Assembly: GCA_018857735.1 (NCBI GenBank)
Contig: JABMCL010000713.1
Coordinates: 864,501 to 928,500 of the forward strand
Direction of reading: 5' to 3'
From: Alviniconcha marisindica
Taxonomy: Eukaryota; Mollusca; Gastropoda; Provannidae
Length of the DNA: 64,000 bases
Shown: piece after piece, positions 23,475-36,200 of the stretch
Layout of the letters: each line of letters begins with the position of its first letter
How positions within the stretch are numbered: position 1 is the first letter of the stretch
Made by a program: the position numbers and the translations under genes
Notes under the pieces: model-generated
Database searches by the model: none
What the model was told of the DNA's origin: nothing
What the model saw: the letters and a program-made list of their open reading frames with translations, nothing else

Positions 23475-24231
23475 GTATTCTATGTGCATTTTGTTTCTGC
23501 ATGCTTGCTTTAAAGTTTTTCTTGAAAATTTAAAACCCTATTTGTTCAGACTCGCTTAATTACCTGCCCTTTCCTGCAGTGTGACTATCGAACTAGATCT
23601 AGTCTGGCATTTAAACCATTTCGTTTTGTTACTTAATACACTGTATTTTGTCTGTTTTGTTACTCATTTTCACTTTAATATGTGTGCAAATCATATTTGA
23701 AAATGTATATGAACAGCTGCATGCCCAGTGCGATTTTCATTTCGCCTGGCGCACTGATGACGTAGTTGACATTGACAATGGCTAAATCATTACGTCACTG
23801 ATATAGAAATTATGCTTTGCTCACAACAAAATACCATGTAGTTATGATTATTTTCTTATTACTGTTGATTGAGTTTTATAAGTTTTCATTCGAGAGGAAA
23901 TCTACAAGTACATGGTCATTTTGACGAACGTCTCTTCCAATGGGTAAAGGATGATGAATGGAAGTTGTCCAGTTTCAGGTATTGGTGCTGAAGTCTCTGG
24001 AAGTCAAAATGCTCCTTGTGTGTCAGTGCCACTGAGCTACATGGAAAAAGAAAGAAGGAAAAAAAGTTGTTGTTTTTTCTATGTAGCTCAGTGGTCTTTG
24101 CTCACTGGGCATCATTTCATATTTGATCAAGGCCCATGGCCACTGGTGCAGCTTCAGGCCCCCCCAAAAAAACCACACACAACTAAACTACAATAAACCA
24201 ACAACAACAACAAAATACCCCTTTCTTGCTG

Positions 24232-24262
<31 letters not shown>

Positions 24263-27200
24263 ATGCAACAGAGTTAGTAAACAAACCAAAAAACACACTT
24301 GCAACCCAGACATCAGACTGTGCAGTTTGCTAATTATGCTAATTTAGCCATTGCTATGTTGCCCTAGGGTGTTGTACTATGTAGGCAACCATCTGCTTAT
24401 AAAATAATGTGTAGGAAGCCTACACATTTGGCAGACAGACTGGGATCTTTTATACTACTGTGGTAACACAGGGATGGAAAGGATACTGAAATAATAGCAC
24501 AAAAAGTTGACACAGGAGAAGAATTTTTGCTTGTCACTCCTACTCAGGATCAAACCTTTGAGCTTTCTGTCAGGAATATGGTCTGCCACTTAGCTATCAC
24601 CTTGTGATGAGAGAGGGAGTGTGTGTGCGTGCATATGCATGCATGTGTGCACATGCGCTGATGTGTGTACCACTGTATGTCATGTGGTAATTAATACTGG
24701 GGGCATGTGTGTATGTGGTGTTTAATTAATATACTATGTCTATGAGAAAGAATAATCAACTGTTAATAACATACAGATTTTGCCACTGTAGCTCTCATTA
24801 AGACCATTACTTTCAAGGTGAAATGAAAGAATGAAATATTTTGTGAATCAGAAGCCTGGTTTATTTGTCAATTGTTACAATGTTAGCAAGAGATAATGGC
24901 AGTTGGCAGCTGATTTAATTTCAGATTATGAAATACTGAGTAACTGGTGGGCAAAAAAAGCTGAGAACTGTTCAATGTTTTTTTTAAATTTCAGGTTTTT
25001 GCTTGAAAGTTTGGAAGATCTGGACAGCAGTCTTAGGAAACTCAACAGCCGTCTGTTTGTGATTCGAGGACAACCTGCAGATGTTTTCTCCAGAATATTC
25101 AAGGTGAGTGAATTTGTGTGTGTGTGTGTGTGTGTGTTTACTGAAAAGGAAGAAAAACACTGATTAATAATTATTTGTATTTTGATCCCACACCATATAA
25201 TGTTATAATTTATATATTATATATGTATAAATTAATTACAGAACTGATAAAAATAGGCTGTGACTATTTCAGTATTTGTTGTGTCTTTGCTTTTTCAGTT
25301 ATTGAAGGAAAAGTTGTTGGACTGGAAGAACTATAACGGACTGTTAACTGTTAGCCTCATCAGGGATTAGCCTTAAAACATATTTTGTTCAAGATGAAAA
25401 CTGAAGTCAGGATCAAGGACTTTTGTTTTAATAATAATATTATGCTCCCATGGTTTTATGTTCAGTTGTTTAAACTGAGCTTTGTACAAATTGTGGGCAA
25501 CAATTAGCATGACAGACTGTTCACAAAAACAAGTGTTCTGGCCCACCTGTGTTGTGTAATATAGGGCGTAAAATTTGCATGATCATGCTGCCTAAGGAAC
25601 AAGCTCAAACAGGTGAACATTAGCCTTTTGGCCAGCTGTAACATGTGACAGTGTGACCTGTGAAAGGTGCATGTTAAACTGAAAATATGACCAATGGAGT
25701 ATTTTAATGAAGATATTAAATAATTAAAATAAAGTCCTTAATTTTAAGTTTTTATTTTGTTTTCTTTTAGTTTTCTACTTGATGGAGAAAGGCTTACCTT
25801 GGACAGAAATACTTATGTTTTAAGATGGCAAGTTCCTTTAAAATGATGTGTAAAAATAACTTGACCATGTTGATGGAGAAAGTTTACATACTTGAAATTG
25901 AATATAGTAGCCCCTTTTTCTGGGGATTTTACCAAATAACTTCATCTGCAGTGTGCACAAAGAGGATCCTGGAAGACTTTAAACAGTTTGGTTCGTTCAG
26001 GTGCAAAAGGTAAAAAGAGCAAAGTTGCCTTTCCCCAAGTATCACACATTTAACACTTAGACCAGATGTAGGTGACAGATGTTTTATGTTTGTCAGGCTG
26101 ACACTTTGATAGATATGAAAAATTAAAACTGTGACAAACTGAAAAAGAAGATGTGACACAAAACTGAAGACAAATTGAAAAAGAAAAGTTGAATGAGAAG
26201 TTGTTGTTTTTCTCTCCCCAATATTTGAGGCAGTGTTTGTTTGTTGACAGAATGATGTTGAGTTGACTTGTTAATTTAAAACACAGATAATCATCTATAT
26301 AATGTGCTTGCAGGAATGGAACATCACTCAGCTGACCTTTGAGGAGGACCCTGAGCCTTATGGGAAGGAGCGGGATCATGCCATCTGTGCCTTGGCAGCA
26401 GAATTTGGCGTGCAGGTGGTCATCAGGTCCTCACACACACTCTACGATCTCAGACAGTGAGTTCTGGGGGTCATCTTCACTCGGAAATATTGCCTGTTAA
26501 ATGGGCAGTCAGGGTGTACTTTGGTGTCAGACATTGGTCATTGCCTGACTAAAACTTAGCTTAAAATGTCTGATTACTTATTGCAGGGGGCGGACCAATG
26601 TCCCATTCATTTTGGTTTGAGATTGTCAGTGTACTGCATAATTTGGTTTTATCCAGGATTAGTTCTCCAGGTAGAAGATAAACTAAGATGTACTATTACT
26701 GATAACCAGAACTAGTGGAAAGAAAGTGGGATATAGTATACTGACAGAGACAGTGACTTACAGTACCTAGGCACTCGGGTGGGGGGTAAAAATATTAAAT
26801 GTTTCTTTATGCTGACTGGCCTTAATGAGATCTCATTGTGTAGGTCAAATCCTTGTTTCATTTTACATGAACTTTTCTCAGTATTGCACCCAGAAAACGT
26901 AGCTAATTTTGTATTTTGCAACAAGTTTGCATCTCAGAACATGTGTCTGCAATTTTGCAGGATTTTGGAGGCAAACAACAATCAGCCTCCACTGACCTAC
27001 AGACGTTTCCAGTCTATTTTGTCTGGAATGTCACCCCCGCCCAACCCTCTTGATCCTGTGACAAGTGCCACTAATCAACAGACTCGCACCCCTATTTCTG
27101 ATGACCACGATGAGAAATATGGGGTACCGACCTTGGAAGAATTGGGTAAGTGAATCAGTTACTGATTAAATGAAAGAAGAACAAATTTTATGAACCATGC

Positions 27201-30200
27201 AAGGGGGAATTTCTGACATAGGAAATTCGGGTTGCTTTTTCATGTGGTTTGCTACCAAGCCTACTGAATAGTTTGCTCCTGGTGTTAGTTTTCAGAATGT
27301 TTGGCATGACACCAGCTTTTAACTACCTTGGCTTGGGATCTGTACTTCAGGATTCATGTGCTTACAGTCATTGTTAGTGCTTGAAAGTTGCTGGGTTTTG
27401 AAAGCCCCATTACAAGGTCTTGAAAGTCCTTGAAAATCAGTGAACCTGGCACGTTACTTATAACTTTGAAAGCCCTTGAAAACTGAGATCATGGTACTCT
27501 AATAAAGTGTTCTGACACTACCGACATCTGTCTCCCATGCTGCAGTTTCTGACAGAAAGTGTTTGAGAAAACCCCCCACCAACAACGTTTTTCTGAGCCC
27601 ACCATAATGTCGTGTTTTTTGCTATTCCCAGCCATACCCAAGTCCAGTGACTGGTGTAAGTGCAGCGTTGGGTGCTTGTAAAAGTGGGCTTTTCTTTGCT
27701 CGGTGGTTGGCTTTTTAAGTTTTTTGGGTCCAGGAAAAAGCAAAACAAACAAAGTCCTTCAAATGCCCATGAATTTTGTCTTCCAAAAATGGAATGAACT
27801 GTCAGGTTTTGCTCATCAACTTCTGACACTGCCAAAATTGCACCTCAGTATATCCGTGGGTGCTTTATCAGTGATTTTTTTCCCCTCATGTCACCAAATT
27901 TCAGGGGGTGCACCTTATCTCCAGAAGCACCTTGTAGTGCAGAAATTACAGTATTCACATTACGCGTGTCCCTCAGTGCAGTACCCTGTTTTAGTCACAG
28001 CTTTCCAAATTATGCAGGTGGGGTTGGTCAGCCTTTTGAGCTTCAGCAGTTGAAGTATCAATGCCAGTAGGACTAGGCACTATCGAGACTAATAAAAAAA
28101 CTGCTTGTTTGAAGGCAGTTGAGTTGATTTTGTGATTATTAGTGCTGTGGGTGTGTATGGAAGTAGTATAGTGTTGTGATTGTGGTAAATATGTACGAGT
28201 CAGACATTAGGCCAAATAAAAAAGCTTACAAAATGTGCTTATGTTAGCCCAGCTGATGTTGCTTTTGTGTGCCAACACTAGAAATGTTTTTAAAAGAGAA
28301 TGGCAAAGAAGTAAAAGAGAGCGGGATAATTTTTCTTCAAATTTAACAGCCAAAAACAAGAATGAAAAAAGAAGTTCTGCCTTTGGAGTGGGAGAATCTT
28401 TTTGAAATTTAATAGCCAAAAACAAGAATGAAAAAAAGAAATTCTGCCTTGGAGTGGGAGATTTTTTTGGAAAATCAATAGCCAAAAACAAGAATGAAAA
28501 AAAGAAATTCTGCCTTGGAGTGGGAGAATTTTTTTGAAATTTAATAGCCAAAAACAAGAATGAAAAAAAGAAATTCTGCCTTGGAGTGGGATTTATTTTA
28601 TTTTAATTTAATAGCCAAAAACAAGAATGAAAAAAAGAAATTATGCCTTACCTACATACCCTTTCCTTTCGTCTCTCTTATGTCACCATATGCACAGATA
28701 TATTTTTGCTCTTTGGCCTTAGATTTATGGCCAAGTGTTCAGAACAGAGCGCACCTGTATTGTTACTGTACAAATACATGTAAATCTCAGTTAAAAAACA
28801 ACTTTAGCTATACAAACAGGTGGACATTTATCATTCAGATTACGGTTCTCTTGTTAAGCAACAAATAACCTGGCCAGTGATGACCTACTTGGATAACTTG
28901 TGAATTTCAAAATACTGGCTGAACAAGAGGACGGTTATTATTTGGACACAGGCCACCGGCTTCAGTTCTTTAGTATAATATGGATAATAAACGCAAACAA
29001 AGTCATGTTTCCTCAAGGGGTTATACTAAAAATACCTGTTGATGATTTTTGATAACGTGAACAGCTGGCAAATCTCAAAACATTGGCTTTAGAGGATGAT
29101 ATTCATTATTTAGACTCTAAGCCACCAGCTTCAGTAATTTCTGATGATGGTTTATGATAATGTGAATAACTTGTGAATTGAAAACACTGGCTGATTAAGA
29201 GGACATTTAGTGTCCAGACTGTGGGCTGCCAGCTTTAATTCTGTCTGATTATTTGGGATAATAGTCAGTGTTTTAATCAAAATATGTTTCATTAAAGGGG
29301 TAATTATGATAACACCCATTGCGTGGTTCATGATGACATGCTCAGCTGACTTCATTAAAGGTGTTTGATACTTTGTTGTCCAGGGTTTGACACAGACAGC
29401 CTTGACCCAGCCAAGTTTTGTGGCGGCGAGAATGAGGCCCTGGCCAGAATGTACCGTCACCTGGAGAGAAAGGTAAGCTCTTGGAATGGACACTGCGCTG
29501 TCTTCCTCAGGCCTTCACAATGACCATTGAAGACTTGGCAAGGACAACCCTCCACCCACTAGTCTGTCCTCCATTTTTGGGTTTTTTACTCCAGATTTAA
29601 TCTAACATTGGTTTTCGTAGAGATATTCAGAGCTCAGGAGCTGCGTGAAAGTCGAGGTGGCCGTCCTGGGCTCCTGTCCCTAATAAACCCACGGTTTCTG
29701 TGACTGAAAGCAACACTTCAACAACAACATCATAGAGATAGGATGGCCTTAGCTTGGCTTTAATGGTAATGCATTAGGCTGGCCAGCAGAAGGACCTTGG
29801 TTTGATCCTGATTTGGGTCTCCTCTGTCTTTAAACGTTGTGGCCTGGACACAGTCTTATGATTATAGTCTTGTATGTTTGTTCCTCACAATTCATGAAAC
29901 ATTAATGCAGGAGTTATTCTGGTGGTGGCAGTGTAGTGATAGGTCCACTCTCCCTCTTCCCAGTACCTCTTTGGAGACAACTTGGCATGAAACAAGTTTA
30001 ACCAACAAACTGAAGATAGGATGATACTGCTTAAGTAGAGTTGTAGAAAGCTATTCTACTAGGATCATACTACTAAAGTAGTGTTGTAGAAGGCTATGCT
30101 ACTAGGAATAGGATTATACTACTTATTTAGGTTGTAGAAGATATGGTACTAGGAATAGGGTCATACTACTTAAGTAGGGTTTTAGAAGGCTACTACTGTG

Positions 30201-33200
30201 AGCCGGTTTGGCCTAGCGGTAAGGCATTAGGCTGGTAAGCAGAAGGACCTTGGTTCGATACCGCTTCGGCTCTCCTTTCTCTTCAAAAAAGGTTGTGGTT
30301 TGTGGACACTGTCTTGTGACTTTGTCCATCACTTCCTACTGAAACATTAAAATGGCTCTCATCGCTGCCCATCTTAATGCAGAAGTCATTCTGGTGGTGA
30401 CAGCATAGCGATAGGTATATAATCCCCCCCCCCCGTCCCTAATAAGCCATACGGTTTCTGTGGACATTAAGCACCATGTTTACTTAATTTAGGCTGCTAC
30501 AGCTGTGCTGTTTGAGGTCTTGCCCAGGGGCCTCCTTCAGCAGCTGGAGTTAAAAATAAAAAAAAGGTAGTGTATTGGGTTACTTCCCCCCCCCCCCCTT
30601 CTTTCTGTTGTAGAATTTATGAAATGGAGGTTTTGCCCTCCACTCATTGTGGATTGTTTCCCTTATTGGGATTCCCACATTATTCTGAAGAAGAAGAGCA
30701 CATGCAAGACTTTGTCTGACCCGTGTTTATTGTGCAGTCACAGAGTTGTGTTGGAGAGACCCGTCTTGTTGCCTTTGGTCTGTGCGGCACAGCACTACCA
30801 GCCCTGGCAAATGTGCTAATTCAAAACTGCTGCCAGTCTGAACGCATGCGGTCAAGAATCGGAGCTTGCGGGGTTCACAGACCAGAGCATGGTCCATGCG
30901 CTTCAGTTTTTCACGTACCATGCACGTTGCTGTTACATGTATTTTTCAGCATCAATGTGACATTTTTTTTTCTTTCAGGCTTGGGTTGCCAGCTTTGAAC
31001 GTCCCAAGATGAGCCCGCAGTCCCTATTCCCCAGTCAAACCGGCCTCAGTCCATATTTGCGTTTTGGTTGCCTCTCGCCTCGCCTCTTCTACTGGAAGCT
31101 GACAGAACTTTACAAAAAGGTCAGTGGCTGCCAGTGTGTGGATATTCTGTACTTTTTGTTTGAAGTCTTGCATTCGTGCAGAATCAAAGAATTATTTTGC
31201 TTTTGGTTGTAGTCTAGTAGCTTTTCAGTATATCTACTTGTATCATACATGTGTGCTAAAATCAGAGTTTGGTCGTGTTTGGTTACTGACAACTATGGTT
31301 TATTTACTGAAATTTCTGTACGTAAATTCTTGCATGGTTGGTGGTCGTATGGCCCGAAACCTTTTTTATTTTGTCCATTGTATGTGTTTATACATTTTTC
31401 TGCAGCTTGTTGTACGGCACATTGTGCCCTAGATCTTGCTAGGGATCATGCGCCATAGAAATGTCCATTATTATTATTATTTTCTGACTGTAGGTGTTGA
31501 AACACATTTCTCTTTCCCCAACTACTTGAAAAATCTAGTTTGCTTAACACAGACATGCATCATCATTGTCACCTTCACTGTCATCAGGATGGTTCTTAGG
31601 AAGAACCATACTTCTGCTGTGAAGAAATAATTCTGGTATGGTTCCAGCCAATACTATGCATATTCAGAGGGTTTCACAAAAATTGCTTCTTGTTCATTAG
31701 TGTGTTTTGTGTGACATTTGACACGGAAACACACAGTGGACTGTCAAGCTTCAGTGCACCCTTTATATCATTTTCTGGCATGGTTCCAGTCACTATATCT
31801 TCAGAGGGTTTACAAACGTTACTTCTCATTCATCAGTTTGGTTTGCGTGACATTTGACGCAGAGAAGCACGGTGGACCTTCAGGCTTCAATGCACCCTTT
31901 TTCTCTGCAGGTCAAAAAGGGCCAGGAGCCTCCGTTGGCATTACATGGGCAGCTTCTGTGGCGGGAGTTCTTCTACTCTGCAGCCAGCAACAACCCCAGC
32001 TTTGATAGGATGAGAGATAACCGGGTGTGCGTTCAGATTCCTTGGGACCACAACCCGGAGGCACTGGCCAAGTGGGCAGAGGTGGGTCTGAATGAAGGAT
32101 CACTGTGGCTTAGTTACTGATGTACTTGTGTGAGCAATTTTCTGTGTTTTTGTAGAGATTTTGCGTAGACTTCCTGCGTAATCAAAAAAACGAAATAATT
32201 GCACATGCTTGATGCGATGCATTTGTACGCAAGGATGCAGATACCTGAATCACTTGAAAGAAACTTCGCTTTCAATTCCAGTAAGTGTAAGGAAATATTT
32301 GCCAAAGTCAGACCCCAGAGGTCATTTTTTCACTTTTTGTGTGTGCGACAGGGCCAGACAGGGTTTCCGTGGATTGATGCCATCATGGTTCAGCTGAAGA
32401 AGGAAGGCTGGATTCACCACTTGGCCCGTCATGCAGTGGCCTGTTTCCTGACGCGTGGAGACCTCTGGATCTCCTGGGAGGAGGGCATGAAGGTATAATT
32501 CATTTGCTCGATTTGTTCAATACTGAGTTATGGAGTTTAGAATTCTGCCCATTTGCAGATTCACAGATCACGATGCGTTGCTGTGCTGAATGAACTGCAT
32601 GTCGGCATAGTCTTCTTTCTTGCGTGTATTCCACTGTTGTACAGATCAGTTGGGACACAAATGTTAGGCCCTTGTAACGTGCTTTTTGTTTACTTGATTT
32701 CCTTTTATTTCCTGGGGTCTTAGCACTTGCTGCTTGTCTCCGAATAAATTGGGTACAAAACTGTGCTGCATGCCAGTGTATGCTTGAAACTGCACCACAG
32801 TATCTGCAAGAACTTTTTTTCTCTCCCCAAAGCAGTCTGCTTTTGCTATCTCTGCAAGAAGAGCGTGCACCATGCAGACTGAACATCTCTCAATTCAGTG
32901 AGAACACACATAAAACGCTCAGGGGCAAAGTCATTCCATGATGCTGCACCCACCCTCTGGAACAGGCTGCTGGATCCACTTCAGAAGTAAAAGATGTTGC
33001 GTCTTTCTGGTGGAAGCTGAAATCTCTTTTTGCTTTTTAACCTCCTGATCTCCTGGCTCTCTTGCCAAAGTTGCCAAACTTTTTGACCCCACCCAAAGCT
33101 CTCTCAGTCCAGCCCCCATTATCTTCATACCCCACCCTCCATCTCCATATTTTCATCTTACCCCACCCTCCACCCCCACACTCTTTGCCAAGGGCAACGG

Positions 33201-36200
33201 GCATGTGGCTATCTGCATGGAGTTAGAATGTGCTATGGACAATGACGTTGGTTTGATAAGAGTTGGAGTGAAGGCAACAATTTATGTTCTGTGTCTGTCT
33301 CTCGGTGCTAGGTGTTTGATGAGCTCCTGCTGGATGTGGACTGGAGTGTGAATGCTGGAACCTGGATGTGGCTGTCCTGCAGCGCCTTCTTCCAGCAGTT
33401 CTTCCACTGCTACTGCCCTGTCAACTTTGGCAAGAGAGCCGACCCAACAGGGGACTTTGTCAGGTCAGAACTCAGTTTGGGCTGTAGAGATAGACGGAGA
33501 GTTGGTTTTTATGCCCAGTCAACCATAACAGTTATATCAGGGTGCTGGGGTGTAGAGGCCAATCATAGTTCAGGAGCTGTGTGAGTCGAGGTGGCCGTCC
33601 TGGGCTGTCCATCCTAACGAGCCTTCTGGCTTCCGTGGACGTAAAGATTTATTGAACCATGCTTCGGCATTGGTCACAGCTTGTCCCTAATATGTCAACC
33701 GACATCTGAGGACATTAAGCATCACTTCATCATCATCATCAGAGGCCAGTTTTGTGACTCTCATTATTGGAAGAAGCTAACCGTCTCATGTGAGATGCTG
33801 TTCAATGGAAACTTGCCTTCTTATTTGAGAACCAGTCCATTGGGGACTATTAGCCTTCCCATTTTAAAGCTGACTGAACAGGGATGAGCCTTCCCATTTG
33901 AAAGCTGGCTGACCAGGGATGAGCCTTCTCATTTGAGAACTAATCCTTCAGAGGCTATAGCCTTCTCATTTGGGAGTGGATCCAATGGCGGAATTTTCCA
34001 GGTGCAAGACACAGTTTGGAGTGTAGATAGAGGTGGACTTTGTGAGCCCCATTGCTTTAAAGAACTAGTCTTCTTGAAACATTTTAGTTGCACAGATAGA
34101 AGAGACATCAGCGATTTTGCCTAAAAATGTTAACTGCTTTCGTGTCAAGCTTCAAAGAGGCCATGGCATAATAAGGCAAGCCATGACACCTAAGTGTTTT
34201 GTGCATCCTGTCCTGATGGTTATTGCTCATAAAACTCAGTGTAACAATTCAGTATAAAGTCAGCTGGGTGTTTGTAAACCAAATCCTTGATTTACATCTT
34301 TGGTTTGACGTCTTCTGCTTATTGTACCAGCATGTTTTCAGAAGGCTGGTTCCTTTGAGGACTAATTATCATTTTAGGATGCATGCATTGCATTTGAATT
34401 TTTGTGGTCCATGAGTTATGTGATGAAGGTGTTGCAAACTCTTGCTTGTTCATGGAATGTGGTTGGTCTCTCAGTTCAAAACATCTCACCTTCTTTCTGT
34501 TGTCTTGTCGCAGCCTGAAATAATCTGCATGCATGTGAAAACACCTCAGGTAAAAATACTGAAAATTGTTTGGCCAGTCATATTTAATGGCTTATCCGTA
34601 ACTGAAAATACGCCAGAGCTTCATCATGTCTGTAATTTAATGAAGGGTGAATTGGCAAGAGATCAGTCAGATTGAAGAAATTATATAACTGTTTTTAGCT
34701 GATCAATTGTTTTTTCCTTGTGCAGGCATTACCTGCCGGCTCTGAAGTTTTTTCCTACCCAGTACATCTACGAGCCATGGACAGCTCCGGAATCAGTGCA
34801 GAAGGCAGCCAAGTGCATTGTGGGCAAAGACTACCCTATGCCTATGGTTGACCACACACAAATCAGTCGCATCAACATGGAACGCATGCGACAGGTGTAC
34901 AAAACACTGCTTATCAGCCCATCAGGTCAGTACTGCAAAATAGCATGGCCTTGTGGTCCAGGGTGTGGTCAGGGATGGCTTGTGATCAGGGGGGGTGTGG
35001 CTTGTGGTCAGGGGGGGTGTGGGTTAGGGGTGTGGCTTGTGGTCAGGGGTGTGGCTTGTGGGCCAAAGTTGCTGCTTGCCAGCAGGGATGTGGCTTATGA
35101 ACAGGGGTGTGGCTTGTGGCCAGGGATGGTTTGTGATCAGGGGTGTGGCTTGTGGCCAGGGATGGTTTGTGATCAGGGGTGTGGCTTGTGGCCAGGGATG
35201 GTTTGTGATCAGGGGGGTTTTGGCCTTTTTTGGCCAGGGATGGTTTGTGATCAGGGGTGTGGCTTGTGGCCAGGGATGGTTTGTGGCCAGGGATGGTTTG
35301 TGATCAGGGGTGTGGCTTGTGGCCAGGGATGGTTTGTGATCAGGGGTGTGGCTTGTGGGGTGGTTTGTGGCCAGGGATGGTTTGTGATCGGGGTGTGTTT
35401 TGGCCAGGGATGGTTTGTGATCAGGGGTGTGGTTTGTGATCAGGGGTGTGGTTTGTGGCCAGGGATGGTTTGTGATCAGGGGTGTTGGTCCGGGGTGTGG
35501 TTTGTGATCGGGGGTGTTGGTCAGGGATGTGCTTTGTGGTCAGGGATGTGGGTTGTGATCAGGGGTGTTGGTCAGGGATGTGGGTTGTGATTGGGGGTGT
35601 TGGTCAGGGATGTGGTTTGTGATCAGGGGTGTTGGTCAGGGATGTGTTGATCCCGGGGTGTTGGTCAGGGATGTGGTTGTGATCGGGGTGTTGGTCAGGG
35701 ATGTGGGTGTGTTGTGATCAGGGGTGTTGGTCAGGGATGTGGTTTGTGATCAGGGGTGTTGGTCAGGGATGTGGGTTGTGGCCAGGGGTGTTGGTCAGGG
35801 ATGTGCTTTGTGATCCGGGGTGTTGGTCAGGGATGTGGGTTGTGATATCAGGGGTGTTGGTCAGGGATGTGGGTTGTGATCAGGGATGTGGGTTGTGATA
35901 AGGGGTGTGGGTTTTGGTCAGGGATGTGGGTTGTGGTCAGGGATGTGGGTTGTTGCCAGGGATGTGGGTTGTGGTCAGGGGTGTGGGTTGTGGCCAGGGA
36001 TGTGGGTTGTCGCCAGGGATGGTCTGTGAGCAGGGGTGTTGGTCAGGGATGTGGGTTGTGGTCAGGGATGTGGCTTGTGGCCAGGGATTGTTTGTGATCA
36101 GGGATGTGACTTGTGATCAGGGGTGTGGCTTGTCGTCAGTGATGTGGGTTTTGATCAGGGATGTGGCTTGTGGCCTGGTTGTTGTGTTGCACAGATGATG

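Noticed and set aside
30198..30272. Possible tRNA gene
   Set aside because: A- and B-boxes and an acceptor-like stem are present, but the T-stem is broken, the body continues into a repeat shared with 46584 and other loci, and it has a retroposon tail. It is a SINE head.
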